Positions 24,810 to 33,606 of a DNA stretch of 64,000 bases are shown piece after piece. The translations under genes and the position numbers were made by a program. Position 1 is the stretch's first letter. Each line of letters opens with the position of its first letter. The DNA is taken from positions 124,001 to 188,000 of the forward strand of contig CATXDC010000003.1 in assembly GCA_958366985.1 (NCBI GenBank). Direction: 5' to 3'. A model generated the notes under the pieces. The model searched no databases. It saw only the letters and a list, made by a program, of their open reading frames with translations, and was not told the origin of the DNA. The stretch comes from an uncultured Oscillospiraceae bacterium (lineage in GTDB: Bacteria > Bacillota > Clostridia > Oscillospirales > Acutalibacteraceae).

Positions 24810-25832
24810 ATGAAAACAGCAAAAAAATTAACTGCGCTGATTCTGGCTTTGGCAATGATTTTTGCTTTAGCTGCCTGTGCAGGAAACGACGACCAGACAC
24901 CCACAGGTGACGCACCTAAAACAACCGTAAATGTTGCAACACTTATGGGACCCACAGGTATCGGCATGACAAAGCTCATGGATGACGACAAAAACTCAAA
25001 GACATTTAATGACTATAATTTCACCGTTGCAACATCACCCGATCAGATTGTAGCTGCTATTACAAATGCAACAGAGCCTGTTGATATTGCAGCCTGTCCC
25101 ATAAACCTTGCCTCAACTCTTTATAAAAAGACAAATGGCGCTGTACAGATTGCCGCAATCAACACTCTCGGAGTTCTCTATATTCTCGAAAACGGCAATA
25201 CAATTAATTCTATTTCCGACCTCAAGGGAAAAACTCTTTATGCTACCGGTCAGGGCTCCACACCTGAATATATCCTTAACTATATTTTAGAGGCTAACGG
25301 ACTTACTCCCGGTAAGGATGTCACAATAAATTATGTTGCAGAGCACGCAGAGCTTGCTACAATGATAGCAACAGGAAAAGTAGATCTTGCAATGCTTCCC
25401 GAGCCGAATGTAACTTCCGCAAGAGCTCAGAATTCCGATTTGAGAATCGCTCTCGATGTAACCGAAGAGTGGGGAAAAGCAACTGTCCTTAAAGGTGACG
25501 GCGAAAGTGAACTTGTTCAGGGATGCATAATTGTCCGCAAGGAATTTGCTGAAAATCACCCTGAGGCTCTTGAGGCTTTCCTTGAAGAATATAAGGCATC
25601 CGTTGAGTATGTAAACTCAAATGTTAAAGAGGCTTCCACTCTTTGCGAAACTTATGGTATAATACCTAAGGCTGCAGTAGCTGCTATGGCAATTCCCAAT
25701 TGCAACATTACTTTTGTAAAAGGCAATGAAATGAAAGAACTGGCGCAGTCAAATCTTAAAATACTTTACGATGCAAATCCCGCTTCAATAGGCGGAGATA
25801 TGCCGGCGGATGATTTCTATTATGGATGCTGA
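24810..25832 (+). CDS. ABC importer substrate-binding lipoprotein, NMT1/SsuA-like
   Basis: A 340-residue lipoprotein. The signal peptide ends in a lipobox LAAC at about residue 23, so the mature protein is tethered outside the membrane. The domain has the NMT1/THI5-like (SBP_bac type) fold of nitrate/taurine/pyrimidine importers: TVNVATLMGPTGIG near 43, LASTLYKK, LKGKTLYATGQGSTPEY and MLPEPNVTSA. Ligands of this family are small organics such as taurine, alkanesulfonates or thiamine precursors; the present one cannot be told. The permease gene overlaps its end. Confidence 0.88.
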   Translation: MKTAKKLTALILALAMIFALAACAGNDDQTPTGDAPKTTVNVATLMGPTGIGMTKLMDDDKNSKTFNDYNFTVATSPDQIVAAITNATEPVDIAACPINLASTLYKKTNGAVQIAAINTLGVLYILENGNTINSISDLKGKTLYATGQGSTPEYILNYILEANGLTPGKDVTINYVAEHAELATMIATGKVDLAMLPEPNVTSARAQNSDLRIALDVTEEWGKATVLKGDGESELVQGCIIVRKEFAENHPEALEAFLEEYKASVEYVNSNVKEASTLCETYGIIPKAAVAAMAIPNCNITFVKGNEMKELAQSNLKILYDANPASIGGDMPADDFYYGC

Positions 25833-26607
25833 AAAATTCAGGAAAAAAGTTAAAAACGTTATAATTAAAGTCGGAGCGGTACTCTTCTGGGTACTGCTCT
25901 GGCAGATTTTATATTTAGCGGTAGGTCAGGAGATACTTATAGTTTCTCCCATTGCAACTGTGAAACGGCTTTTTGAGCTTTCCTTACAGGAGCAGTTTTG
26001 GATTACCGCTTTTTCTTCCCTTGTCAGAATTATGGGAGGATACGTGCTTGCTGTTATAATCGGATTTTTCCTTGCTTTTCTTACAAGCTTTGTACCGGTT
26101 TTGCGGGCACTTTTTCATCCTGTTATAATTGCGGCAAGGGCAACTCCCGTTGCTTCATTTATAATTCTTGCATTAGTGTGGCTCAGCGCCGGCAAGGTTC
26201 CTGCCTTTATAGCTTCCCTTGTTGCAGTTCCCATTGTGTGGGAAAATATAAGCGAGGGAATAAGGAGAACCGATGAAAAATACCTTCAAATGGCAAAGGT
26301 TTATAAGATTGGTAAGGTGAACACCTTTACAAAGATTTATTTTCCGTCAGTGTACCCATACCTTGCTTCCGGAGCAGTTTCAGCTTTGGGTCTTGCATGG
26401 AAAGCGGGTATTGCAGCGGAAGTTCTCAGCGTTCCGAAAAATTCCATAGGTCTCGAGCTTTATTATTCTAAAATTTATATTGAAACTCTTGATTTATTTG
26501 CATGGACTCTTGCAGTAATAATTTTAAGCGTAGCTCTCGAAAAACTTCTCAAATATCTTCTCAGGCGTATCAGTTCACGCTATAATATACGGAGGAAAGA
26601 AAATTGA
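25810..26607 (+). CDS. ABC importer permease (SsuC/TauC-like)
   Basis: A 265-residue inner-membrane protein with about six hydrophobic helices (first near 13-33). The EAA loop that contacts the ATPase reads EGIRRTDEKYLQMAKVYKIGK around residues 150-175. It belongs to the BPD_transp_1 group used by nitrate/taurine-type importers. The start is ATG at 25810 or ATG at 25822; both overlap the binding-protein gene, which indicates translational coupling. The ATPase gene overlaps its end by four bases. Confidence 0.9.
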   Translation: MISIMDAEKFRKKVKNVIIKVGAVLFWVLLWQILYLAVGQEILIVSPIATVKRLFELSLQEQFWITAFSSLVRIMGGYVLAVIIGFFLAFLTSFVPVLRALFHPVIIAARATPVASFIILALVWLSAGKVPAFIASLVAVPIVWENISEGIRRTDEKYLQMAKVYKIGKVNTFTKIYFPSVYPYLASGAVSALGLAWKAGIAAEVLSVPKNSIGLELYYSKIYIETLDLFAWTLAVIILSVALEKLLKYLLRRISSRYNIRRKEN

Positions 26608-27281
26608 CCATAGAGCTTAAAAACATAAGCAAGTCATACGGCGAAAAAGAAGTTATAAAAAATTTTTCTCTTTCACTGCCTGAAAAAGGAATTGTCTGTT
26701 TTTTCGGAAAATCCGGCTGCGGTAAAACAACTCTTGCTTCTATTTTAGGCGGAATTATTGAGCCTGACAGCGGAGTGATTGCCGGAACCGAAAACAGACA
26801 AACAGCTGTTGTGTTTCAGGAGGACAGGCTCCTACCATGGCTTAACTGCCGTGACAATATAAACCTTGCCGCCGGGAGCAAGGATTCATTTACTGAGCTT
26901 AAATATTACGATGCCGATGATATTGCCAAAAGGTATCCTAAAGAGCTCAGCGGAGGCATGAAACGCCGTGCAGCTCTTGCAAGGGCTACTGCATACGGCG
27001 GGAATATATGTATCCTTGACGAGCCGTTTAAAGGGCTTGACGGTGAGCTTACAGAAAAGGCAATAAAGAGAATAAGCGAAGTATTTGACAAAGGGCTTAT
27101 AATACTAATAACACATATTCCTGAGGAAGCGGCAAAAATGGCGGATAAAGTGATTTTCTTTAAGGGTATTCCCCTTGAGAAAGATGAGGAACTCAGCTTT
27201 GATATACCGCCAAAAAACAGGACTAGGGAAGATATAGCTCTATACAGTGAAAGAATATCTGAAATATTCAGAAGAGGGTAA
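26604..27281 (+). CDS. ABC importer ATP-binding protein
   Basis: A 225-residue ATPase. Walker A is GKSGCGKTT (about 37-45), the Q-loop is in VVFQEDRLLPW, the signature is LSGGMKRRAALARA, Walker B is ICILDEPFKGLD, and the switch His is in LITHIPEEA. The EDRLLPW stretch is typical of the SsuB/TauB group. TTG start at 26604 with GGAGG upstream overlaps the permease gene. It energises uptake of the ligand bound by the lipoprotein at 24810. Confidence 0.92.
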   Translation: MTIELKNISKSYGEKEVIKNFSLSLPEKGIVCFFGKSGCGKTTLASILGGIIEPDSGVIAGTENRQTAVVFQEDRLLPWLNCRDNINLAAGSKDSFTELKYYDADDIAKRYPKELSGGMKRRAALARATAYGGNICILDEPFKGLDGELTEKAIKRISEVFDKGLIILITHIPEEAAKMADKVIFFKGIPLEKDEELSFDIPPKNRTREDIALYSERISEIFRRG

Positions 27282-27297
27282 GTTTAAAGGAGAGAGT

Positions 27298-27891
27298 ATG
27301 GACAGAAAAAGTGAATTTCAAAAAAGCGATGAAACAACGGCTCTGATACTTAAAGCGGCGGCTCAGGTGTTTTCCGAAAACGGATACCGTGCCTCTACTA
27401 TGCAGATGATAGCAGAGCGTGCCGGACTTGTGCCCAGCGGAATATATTACTACTATTCCGGTAAGAAGGAGCTTCTTGAAGCCGTTGCAGATTATCTAAT
27501 TTCGTATCTTGAAGATTCTGTCTTTGAACGCTGGAGAGCACTTATTGAAAAAGATGGACTTGAAGGCTTTATTGATGATGCAATTGAAGCCGTGGAAGAA
27601 GAAAAGACATATGTGCGTCTTTTGAGCAATCTTATCGCCGGAGCAAATGAGCTTGATGACAGCTATCGTGAACGTCTCTCAGCGGTTTTTCTCAGGGTAA
27701 AAGAGGGTATAAGAAAGCATATTACCGATGAAGATACCGTAAGAGATGCTGAAGAACTGGCGGAGGATATGTCTGCGTACATATTTCTTTATGTGCTTTC
27801 CGGAAGCAAAAAAACCTTTGACCGTCAAATGCGTCAGATAAGAGAACGTTATAAAAAAATAATGGAAAAAAATCCGTCTGTGAACCGCTGA
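27298..27891 (+). CDS. TetR/AcrR-family regulator
   Basis: A 197-residue repressor. The N-terminal TetR helix-turn-helix covers about residues 13-58 (LILKAAAQVFSENGYRASTMQMIAERAGLVPSGIYYYYSGKKELL); the C-terminal ligand domain is unassigned. ATG at 27298 has GGAGAG; a longer frame starting inside the ATPase gene is less likely. It is 16 bases after the ATPase gene on the same strand, so it probably belongs to the importer operon, giving that operon two regulators. Confidence 0.88.
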   Translation: MDRKSEFQKSDETTALILKAAAQVFSENGYRASTMQMIAERAGLVPSGIYYYYSGKKELLEAVADYLISYLEDSVFERWRALIEKDGLEGFIDDAIEAVEEEKTYVRLLSNLIAGANELDDSYRERLSAVFLRVKEGIRKHITDEDTVRDAEELAEDMSAYIFLYVLSGSKKTFDRQMRQIRERYKKIMEKNPSVNR

Positions 27892-27917
27892 AAAGCGGTC
27901 GTAGGACGGATTTTTTA
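27870..27917 (+). terminator. Terminator overlapping the TetR gene end
   Basis: AATCCGTC pairs with GACGGATT, with an inner ACCGCT/AGCGGT stem, followed by TTTTTT. The 5' arm is inside the last codons of the regulator. Confidence 0.8.
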
Positions 27918-27945
27918 TGATCTGATATAAGCTTATATATTAAAA

Positions 27946-28920
27946 TTATTGGGCTTTTTGGATTTCTACATCTTTATAGTAGTGCTTAATAATTTCCTGC
28001 CATGAAGAGCCCTGTCTTGCCATATAATCTGCTCCGTATTGGCTCATTCCCGCTCCGTGACCGTATCCGGTAACTGAAAAAACAAAAGATCCGTTTTCGT
28101 GTTTTACAGTAAAGCATGGACTTCTGAGTCCCATAGCTTCCCTCACTTCCATTCCGGTGAATTCTTTTCCGCCAATGGCAATGGAAAGTACGGTTCCTGA
28201 GTCGGAGACGGTAGATTTTCCTATCCACTCATCTGACTTTTCTGAAAGACTTGCTCCTTTAAGGGCTGAAGCTTTTTCTTTAAACTGTGCGTCCGTTAAA
28301 GTTACTGTGCTTGCATAATCGGGAGAAAGCTTGTCTCCGGCACTCTGAACAGGCTGTAAATAGGGAAGGTCGCTGCCCCATAAATTTTTGCTGCTTTCCG
28401 TCTGACCGGAGGATATTGCGTGAAAGGCAGCTGTTATGAGTTCGCCTTTGTATGTCACTACATAAGCTCCTGCTTCTTTTACTGCATCGGAAAGCTTTTT
28501 TTCATATGTTTCAAACTGTTCTCCGAATTTTTTCTTTCTTTCCTCAACGGTCATGTATCCCTGATGCTTTGAGCTGTCATCAGTTATATCCGCTCCTTTG
28601 AGTTCCTCCGAGGGATTTTCCTTTTGCTGCTCTATCATTTTTTCTGCATATGTCCGGCAGACAGCCGCCTGTGCTTTCAAAGCTTCTGTGTGATATAAAG
28701 GGGTCATTTCGCTGGCAAGTGCGCCTATGAGATATTCATTCACTGAAACTGTAACGGTTTTGTTTTCCTCTGTAAGGAGTACTTTTATTTGGGAGGAATT
28801 GTGCGAATAATCTCCCGTTGCCGATACATCTCCATCCTCATCCGGCAGTATAAAAACTGAAAGGGGAAGTGCCGCCATAAAAAACAAAAGCATAAGTGCC
28901 AAAAGCAAATTCCGTTTCAT
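27946..28920 (-). CDS. spoIID: Stage II sporulation protein D (SpoIID)
   Basis: A 324-residue membrane-anchored peptidoglycan lytic transglycosylase needed for engulfment of the forespore. An N-terminal membrane segment (5-24) is followed by the SpoIID/LytB domain: VNEYLIGALASEMTPLYHTEALKAQAAVCRTYA, the HAISSGQTESSKNLWG loop and the C-terminal GYGHGAGMSQYGA motif. In other sporulators it works with SpoIIM and SpoIIP, which are not in this window. The start ATG has an AAGGACTG site. It is monocistronic and divergent from citrate synthase. Confidence 0.95.
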   Translation of the reverse strand: MKRNLLLALMLLFFMAALPLSVFILPDEDGDVSATGDYSHNSSQIKVLLTEENKTVTVSVNEYLIGALASEMTPLYHTEALKAQAAVCRTYAEKMIEQQKENPSEELKGADITDDSSKHQGYMTVEERKKKFGEQFETYEKKLSDAVKEAGAYVVTYKGELITAAFHAISSGQTESSKNLWGSDLPYLQPVQSAGDKLSPDYASTVTLTDAQFKEKASALKGASLSEKSDEWIGKSTVSDSGTVLSIAIGGKEFTGMEVREAMGLRSPCFTVKHENGSFVFSVTGYGHGAGMSQYGADYMARQGSSWQEIIKHYYKDVEIQKAQ

Positions 28921-28974
28921 AAAATCAGTCCTTTATTTTTTTCATAAGAATATACAATGTGTATAGGGGCGTTC

Positions 28975-29003
28975 TTGACTTTACTTTTGCAGTGTTGTAA
29001 AAT
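28975..29003 (+). promoter_or_regulatory. Promoter of citrate synthase
   Basis: -35 TTGACT (28975-28980), 17-bp spacer, -10 TAAAAT (28998-29003), about 30 bases before the start codon. Confidence 0.7.
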
Positions 29004-29035
29004 TAATGATAAACAATTTTTAAGGAAGTGCCGCA

Positions 29036-30454
29036 ATGGGATTATATGTTTCCCCAATATCCAATGAATCACTAAAAAATTTATGCGAACAGGTCGGAAA
29101 AAATGACCATATAAATCCGGAGGATTTCAGCCGTTTTCATGTTAAGAGAGGACTGAGAAATTCTGACGGAACCGGCGTCATGGCAGGTCTTACAAAGATA
29201 TGCAGCGTTGAGGGATATTACATAAGCGACGGCGAAAGAATACCCAAAGAGGGACGTTTGGTATACAGAGGAATAGATATAAACGATATTATCGAAAACT
29301 GTGTAAAGGAAGATCGCTTCGGCTATGAGGAAGCTGCATGGCTGCTTATTTTCGGCAGTCTTCCGACTCCTGAGCAGCTTAAAAAGTTCAGAGATATTCT
29401 CGCACAGTGCCGTGAGCTTCCGGAGGATTTCAACGAGGATATGATAATGAAAGCCCCGTCTCCGGATATAATGAACAAGCTTGCAAGAAGCGTTATGGCG
29501 CTTTATTCATATGACGAGAATCCCGATGATATAAGCATTGAGAACGTTCTGCGTCAGTGCATACAGCTCATAGCTCAGATACCTACAATTATGACTTATG
29601 CATATCAGGTCAAACGCCGTCATTATCTTCATAAGAGTATGTATCTTCATCCCATAAATAAAGAACATTCCACCGCTGAGTTTATACTCAACTCTTTAAG
29701 AGCGGACAGAAAGTTTACCCATGAAGAGGCAATGCTTCTTGATACATGCCTTATTGCCCATATGGAGCACGGCGGCGGTAACAACTCCACTTTCTCCACA
29801 AGGGTACTTACTTCAAGCGGAACCGATACATATTCGGCAATTGCTGCGGGAATAGGTTCACTTAAAGGACCCAAGCACGGCGGAGCAAACAAAAAGGTTG
29901 CCCAGATGATTGCCTGCATGAAAGATGAGGTAAATGACCTTACAAACGAAGATGAAATTGCGGCTTTCATAGAGCGTGTAATCCGTAAGGAAACAGGCGA
30001 CGGTTCAGGACTTATTTACGGTATGGGTCATGCTGTTTATACACTGTCCGACCCGAGAGCCAAGATACTCAGAGATCGAGCAGGTAAATTTTCAAAGGGT
30101 ACAGACTTTGAGCAGGAGTTTATTGCTCTTTCATTAATTGAAAAGCTTACCCCTGAGGTCTTTGAGAAAATCAAGGGTACTAAAAAGAAAATGTGTGCAA
30201 ATGTTGATTTGTATTCAGGACTTGTATATAAAATGCTCGGAATACCCGATGATTTGTTTACTCCTATGTTTACCGTTGCAAGAGTTGCTGGATGGTCTGC
30301 ACATCGTCTCGAAGAGCTCACCTCAGGCAAGAGAATCATAAGACCGGCATATAAGAGCGTTTGCCTTCCCGGTACATACATTCCCCTTGCACAGAGAACC
30401 TGTGAAACCTGCAAGGGCGATATGGAATATATACCAACTGAGCAGAGGGATTGA
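29036..30454 (+). CDS. gltA: Citrate/2-methylcitrate synthase
   Basis: Condenses oxaloacetate with acetyl-CoA to citrate (or a related acyl-CoA). The 472-residue protein carries LVYRGIDI near residue 80, the substrate His region HMEHGGGNNSTFSTRV, the KGPKHGGANKKV loop with the catalytic His, and GMGHAVYTLSDPRA. The length and N-terminal extension are typical of Clostridia homologues, many of which supply citrate/2-oxoglutarate for glutamate synthesis by a partial TCA cycle. Start ATG has AAGGAAG. A membrane protein gene follows. Confidence 0.93.
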   Translation: MGLYVSPISNESLKNLCEQVGKNDHINPEDFSRFHVKRGLRNSDGTGVMAGLTKICSVEGYYISDGERIPKEGRLVYRGIDINDIIENCVKEDRFGYEEAAWLLIFGSLPTPEQLKKFRDILAQCRELPEDFNEDMIMKAPSPDIMNKLARSVMALYSYDENPDDISIENVLRQCIQLIAQIPTIMTYAYQVKRRHYLHKSMYLHPINKEHSTAEFILNSLRADRKFTHEEAMLLDTCLIAHMEHGGGNNSTFSTRVLTSSGTDTYSAIAAGIGSLKGPKHGGANKKVAQMIACMKDEVNDLTNEDEIAAFIERVIRKETGDGSGLIYGMGHAVYTLSDPRAKILRDRAGKFSKGTDFEQEFIALSLIEKLTPEVFEKIKGTKKKMCANVDLYSGLVYKMLGIPDDLFTPMFTVARVAGWSAHRLEELTSGKRIIRPAYKSVCLPGTYIPLAQRTCETCKGDMEYIPTEQRD

Positions 30455-30483
30455 GTTTTAATTTCCTACTTCGGAGGTTTTTT

Positions 30484-31395
30484 ATGAACAGAAATATTAT
30501 AGGACCTGACAAGGGCGTAAAAGGATTGTTCGGTGCTTTTGCCGCTGCGCTTGTTTTGGCGTTGCCTCTTAGAACATACCAGCTGTTTTTTCTCATTGAT
30601 CCTGAAACAGGCTTTTTTGAAAAAACAAATTTTACTGTTCCGCTCCTGTATGTGCTGCTGATTTTAGCAGGTATTGTCTTTGTGTTCTTTTCATATTTTC
30701 CAAAAGATATGCCTTTTGAAAATATGCCCAAAGGCGGTAAAGCATTTGCTGTACTTTCATTTTTGATTGCTGTTTCGTTAATTATTGATGCAGGTGTACA
30801 GACAAGTGAAATATTTGCATCTCTTACCCTTACCGATACAACTGGATATGCATCATCACAGAGTACCAGTATGACATCTGCTTTTAACAGTGAGTCAGTA
30901 ATGATATATGCGAGAATAATTTTTGCAATAGTTTCATGTATATATTTTGCAATACTCGGATTCAGCTATTGCGGAATTATATATGATGCTTCACAGTTCA
31001 AAGTTTTAGCCTTAGGCCCTCTTGCATGGGTTATAACACGTTTGGTTTCAGATTTTATGTGGAAAATCAATTACCGCAATATTTCTGATTTGCTCTTAGA
31101 GATGTTCATGCTTGCGGCGCTGATGTTCTTCTTCCTGTCTTTTGCAAGAATAAATTCCGATATAGGCCGCTCAAACGCATACAGAAAGCTTTATGCATTT
31201 GGTCTTATTGGCAGCTTACTTGCACTGACAATATCTGTTCCAAAACTTATTTTAACAATTATGGGACGTGCAGACGGCATGATAAGAGAATTTAGATTTT
31301 CCTTTGCAGATTGCATAATTGGAATTTTCATAATTTATTATCTTTTTATCAGCATCAAGTCTGAAAATTCAGCTAATACAGATGCACAAGCTTAA
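30484..31395 (+). CDS. Multi-pass membrane protein of unknown function
   Basis: A 303-residue protein with about eight hydrophobic segments spread over the whole length. ATG at 30484 has GGAGG seven bases upstream; a frame opening at 30451 overlaps the citrate synthase stop but lacks a ribosome site. No conserved motif is recognised; the middle has a Ser/Thr-rich loop between helices. It may share the citrate synthase transcript (29-base gap) and ends at a terminator. Confidence 0.75.
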   Translation: MNRNIIGPDKGVKGLFGAFAAALVLALPLRTYQLFFLIDPETGFFEKTNFTVPLLYVLLILAGIVFVFFSYFPKDMPFENMPKGGKAFAVLSFLIAVSLIIDAGVQTSEIFASLTLTDTTGYASSQSTSMTSAFNSESVMIYARIIFAIVSCIYFAILGFSYCGIIYDASQFKVLALGPLAWVITRLVSDFMWKINYRNISDLLLEMFMLAALMFFFLSFARINSDIGRSNAYRKLYAFGLIGSLLALTISVPKLILTIMGRADGMIREFRFSFADCIIGIFIIYYLFISIKSENSANTDAQA

Positions 31396-31404
31396 AAACG
31401 TATT

Positions 31405-31440
31405 AAGGCGGTCGGAAAAACGGCCGCTTTTGTTTTTTTA
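31405..31440 (+). terminator. Terminator after the membrane protein gene
   Basis: GCGGTCG and CGGCCGC pair (one wobble) around GAAAAA, followed by TTTTGTTTTTTT. Confidence 0.85.
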
Positions 31441-31473
31441 TGTTCATGGAAAGTTTTCTTTTGGACTGGAGAA

Positions 31474-32322
31474 ATGTATATGCAAATAAGCTACAATGAA
31501 TTTGAAAAAATATTAAGGCCTTTTGCTGAAAGCTGCGGATGCACACAGTGGGGACTGTGTCCGCTTTCAGTTCTAGAGGATAGCCTTTTGGATTGCAGAA
31601 AAAAAGAAATGCTGCCGGCAGATTCAAAAACTGTAATATGTGTTCTTTTTCCGTATCTTTTGGAGTACTATGGGGAAAAGCGAAACATTTCAAGGTATGC
31701 TGTGGTACCGGATTATCATTTGGTTTTGCAAAATCTCCTGTCGGAAATGTGCAGTAAGCTTAAATCTCATTTTCATGACTGTGAGTTTGTTCCCTTTGCA
31801 GATAATTCTCCAATTCCGGAAGTAAAGGCTTCTGCCCTTAGCGGCATAGGTGTTGTGGGAAAAAACTCACTTCTTATAAATAAAAAGTACGGTTCGTGGG
31901 TGTTTATAGGTGAAATCGTTACAGATCTTGATGTAAAGTGCGATGGCTTTACACATGCGATCAAACATTGTATCGGCTGCAACAGATGCGTAGAGAGCTG
32001 TCCCGTCAATGCTATTTCCGAAAACGGCGGGATAGACGCTGAAAAATGTCTTTCTGCAGTGACGCAGAGAAAAGGAGAGCTTACCGAAGGTGAAATTTCA
32101 GCAATTTCTCAAAGCGGATGCATATGGGGGTGCGACATTTGCCAGGAAGTTTGTCCGATGAATATAAAGGCGGAGTTTTCACCGATTAAAGAGTTTTCCG
32201 AAAACTGTATTTTTACTTTGACTGAGGAAACTCCAATTAAAAAAAGGGCGTTCGGCTGGCGAGGAAGAGGCGTAATAAACAGAAATCTGGGAATTATTTC
32301 GGATAAAAATAATTGCAAATAA
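31474..32322 (+). CDS. Epoxyqueuosine-reductase-like double 4Fe-4S protein
   Basis: A 282-residue protein with the DUF1730-like N-terminal domain (SALSGIGVVGKNSLLINKKYGSWVFIGEI near 115-145) and two 4Fe-4S sites: HCIGCNRCVESCP and GCDICQEVCPMN. This is the core of QueG, which reduces epoxyqueuosine to queuosine in tRNA using cobalamin. It is shorter than many QueG proteins and lacks the C-terminal HEAT repeats, as in other clostridial forms, so the exact reaction is not certain. Monocistronic; darA with its own promoter follows. Confidence 0.82.
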   Translation: MYMQISYNEFEKILRPFAESCGCTQWGLCPLSVLEDSLLDCRKKEMLPADSKTVICVLFPYLLEYYGEKRNISRYAVVPDYHLVLQNLLSEMCSKLKSHFHDCEFVPFADNSPIPEVKASALSGIGVVGKNSLLINKKYGSWVFIGEIVTDLDVKCDGFTHAIKHCIGCNRCVESCPVNAISENGGIDAEKCLSAVTQRKGELTEGEISAISQSGCIWGCDICQEVCPMNIKAEFSPIKEFSENCIFTLTEETPIKKRAFGWRGRGVINRNLGIISDKNNCK

Positions 32323-32323
32323 G

Positions 32324-32352
32324 TTGTAAAATACGATTGTTTCCACTATAAT
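32324..32352 (+). promoter_or_regulatory. Promoter of darA-holB-ricT
   Basis: -35 TTGTAA (32324-32329), 17-bp spacer, perfect -10 TATAAT (32347-32352), 32 bases before the darA start. Confidence 0.75.
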
Positions 32353-32383
32353 AGAACTAAGTAAAAGGATTGGAGGCTTTTTT

Positions 32384-32707
32384 ATGAAACTTGTTATTTC
32401 CATTGTAAACAGTGACGACGGTCACATCCTTCTCAGCCGTTTGACAAAGGCGGGATTTTACGTTACAAAGCTTTCAACCTCAGGCGGATTTCTCAGAAGC
32501 GGAAATATTACGCTTATGACTGGTGTTGAGGAAGAAAGAGTTGACGAGCTTATCGAAATTATAGGTAAGTGCAGCAGTAAGCGTAAGCAGATGGTTCAGC
32601 CTAACCCCATGTATGGCAATGAGCTTTATGTTTCTGCACCTATGGAGATAACCGTCGGCGGAGCAACTGTTTTTGTTCTTGATGTAGATAAGTTCTATAA
32701 GCTTTGA
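32384..32707 (+). CDS. darA: Cyclic-di-AMP receptor protein DarA (PstA/YaaQ)
   Basis: A 107-residue PII-like trimeric protein that binds cyclic di-AMP in Firmicutes. The N-terminus MKLVISIVNSDDGHILLSRL, the segment LSTSGGFLRSGNITLMTGVEEERVDELI and the C-terminal strand TVGGATVFVLDVDKF match the family at normal length. Downstream signalling is not settled. Start ATG has TTGGAGG. It heads the darA-holB-ricT cluster, the order also seen near yaaQ-holB-yaaT in Bacillus. Confidence 0.94.
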   Translation: MKLVISIVNSDDGHILLSRLTKAGFYVTKLSTSGGFLRSGNITLMTGVEEERVDELIEIIGKCSSKRKQMVQPNPMYGNELYVSAPMEITVGGATVFVLDVDKFYKL

Positions 32708-32711
32708 TAAT

Positions 32712-33581
32712 ATGGCGGAGCTTAACTATACATCAGAGATTTGTCAGAAGCTGTCAGCGCTTTTAAAGGCAAATCGATTTCCCCATGCAATACTTATTGA
32801 ATGTGCAGATGAAGAGGCGGGCGCTTCGGCAGCCCGCTTCGCTTCAAAAATGCTGGTTTGCGAAAATAAAGATATGGCTCCGTGCGGAGTCTGTTCTGCC
32901 TGTAAAAAGGCTCAGGCGTTTTCTCATCCTGATATTGCCGAATATTCCGGCGGAAATGCGCCAAGATCCTTTAAGGTCGATTGGGTGAGAGAAGCTATAA
33001 GAAGCGCATATGTCATGCCAAATGAAGCCGATTCAAAGGTGTTTGTGTTTTTAAAGACACAGACTATGTCCGACAGTGCGCAGAATGCGGTGCTTAAAGT
33101 GCTCGAAGAGCCGCCGTCATATGTTAAATTCATACTGGTATGTAATTCCAAAACCAATATGCTCGAAACCATACTTTCACGGTGTGTAGTTTTTTCGCTG
33201 GATTCCGATGCACAGACGGATTTGTCCGAAAAGACACAGGCCGCAGTCAGAAGTATGGTAAACGGAATAACCGCTCCCGAAGAATATACTTTGATAAAGG
33301 AAGCGGGAGCTTTTGAAAAGGACAAGGATTTATTGCGTGAAGTGATTTCCGAGCTTATAAATGTTTTCAGAGATGCTGCTTTTATTAAAGGCGGTGGCAG
33401 GGCATCCCTCAGCCGTGTGCCGGACGCAGCCGAGAAAGCGGCAGCATCTCTTACCATGCCTTCGATTTTAAAGGTTATGGATGTACTTTATGAAGTGGAG
33501 TCAGCAATGGCACGCAATATTAATTATAATTTACTGCTTACTGCAATGTGCTCTCGATTGAGAGGCGCTTGCGTAAGATGA
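32712..33581 (+). CDS. holB: DNA polymerase III subunit delta' (clamp-loader)
   Basis: A 289-residue AAA+ clamp-loader subunit. It has the zinc-binding CGVCSACKKAQAFSHPDI region, the VDWVREAIR segment and the sensor LKVLEEPPSYVKFILVCN with the ILSRC arginine-finger-like SRC motif. The Walker A region is degenerate (ILIECADEEAGASAARF), consistent with delta' subunits that do not hydrolyse ATP. Starts four bases after darA and is followed by ricT. Confidence 0.93.
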   Translation: MAELNYTSEICQKLSALLKANRFPHAILIECADEEAGASAARFASKMLVCENKDMAPCGVCSACKKAQAFSHPDIAEYSGGNAPRSFKVDWVREAIRSAYVMPNEADSKVFVFLKTQTMSDSAQNAVLKVLEEPPSYVKFILVCNSKTNMLETILSRCVVFSLDSDAQTDLSEKTQAAVRSMVNGITAPEEYTLIKEAGAFEKDKDLLREVISELINVFRDAAFIKGGGRASLSRVPDAAEKAAASLTMPSILKVMDVLYEVESAMARNINYNLLLTAMCSRLRGACVR

Positions 33582-33606
33582 TATAAAAGAGAGGAAACAA
33601 ATATTT

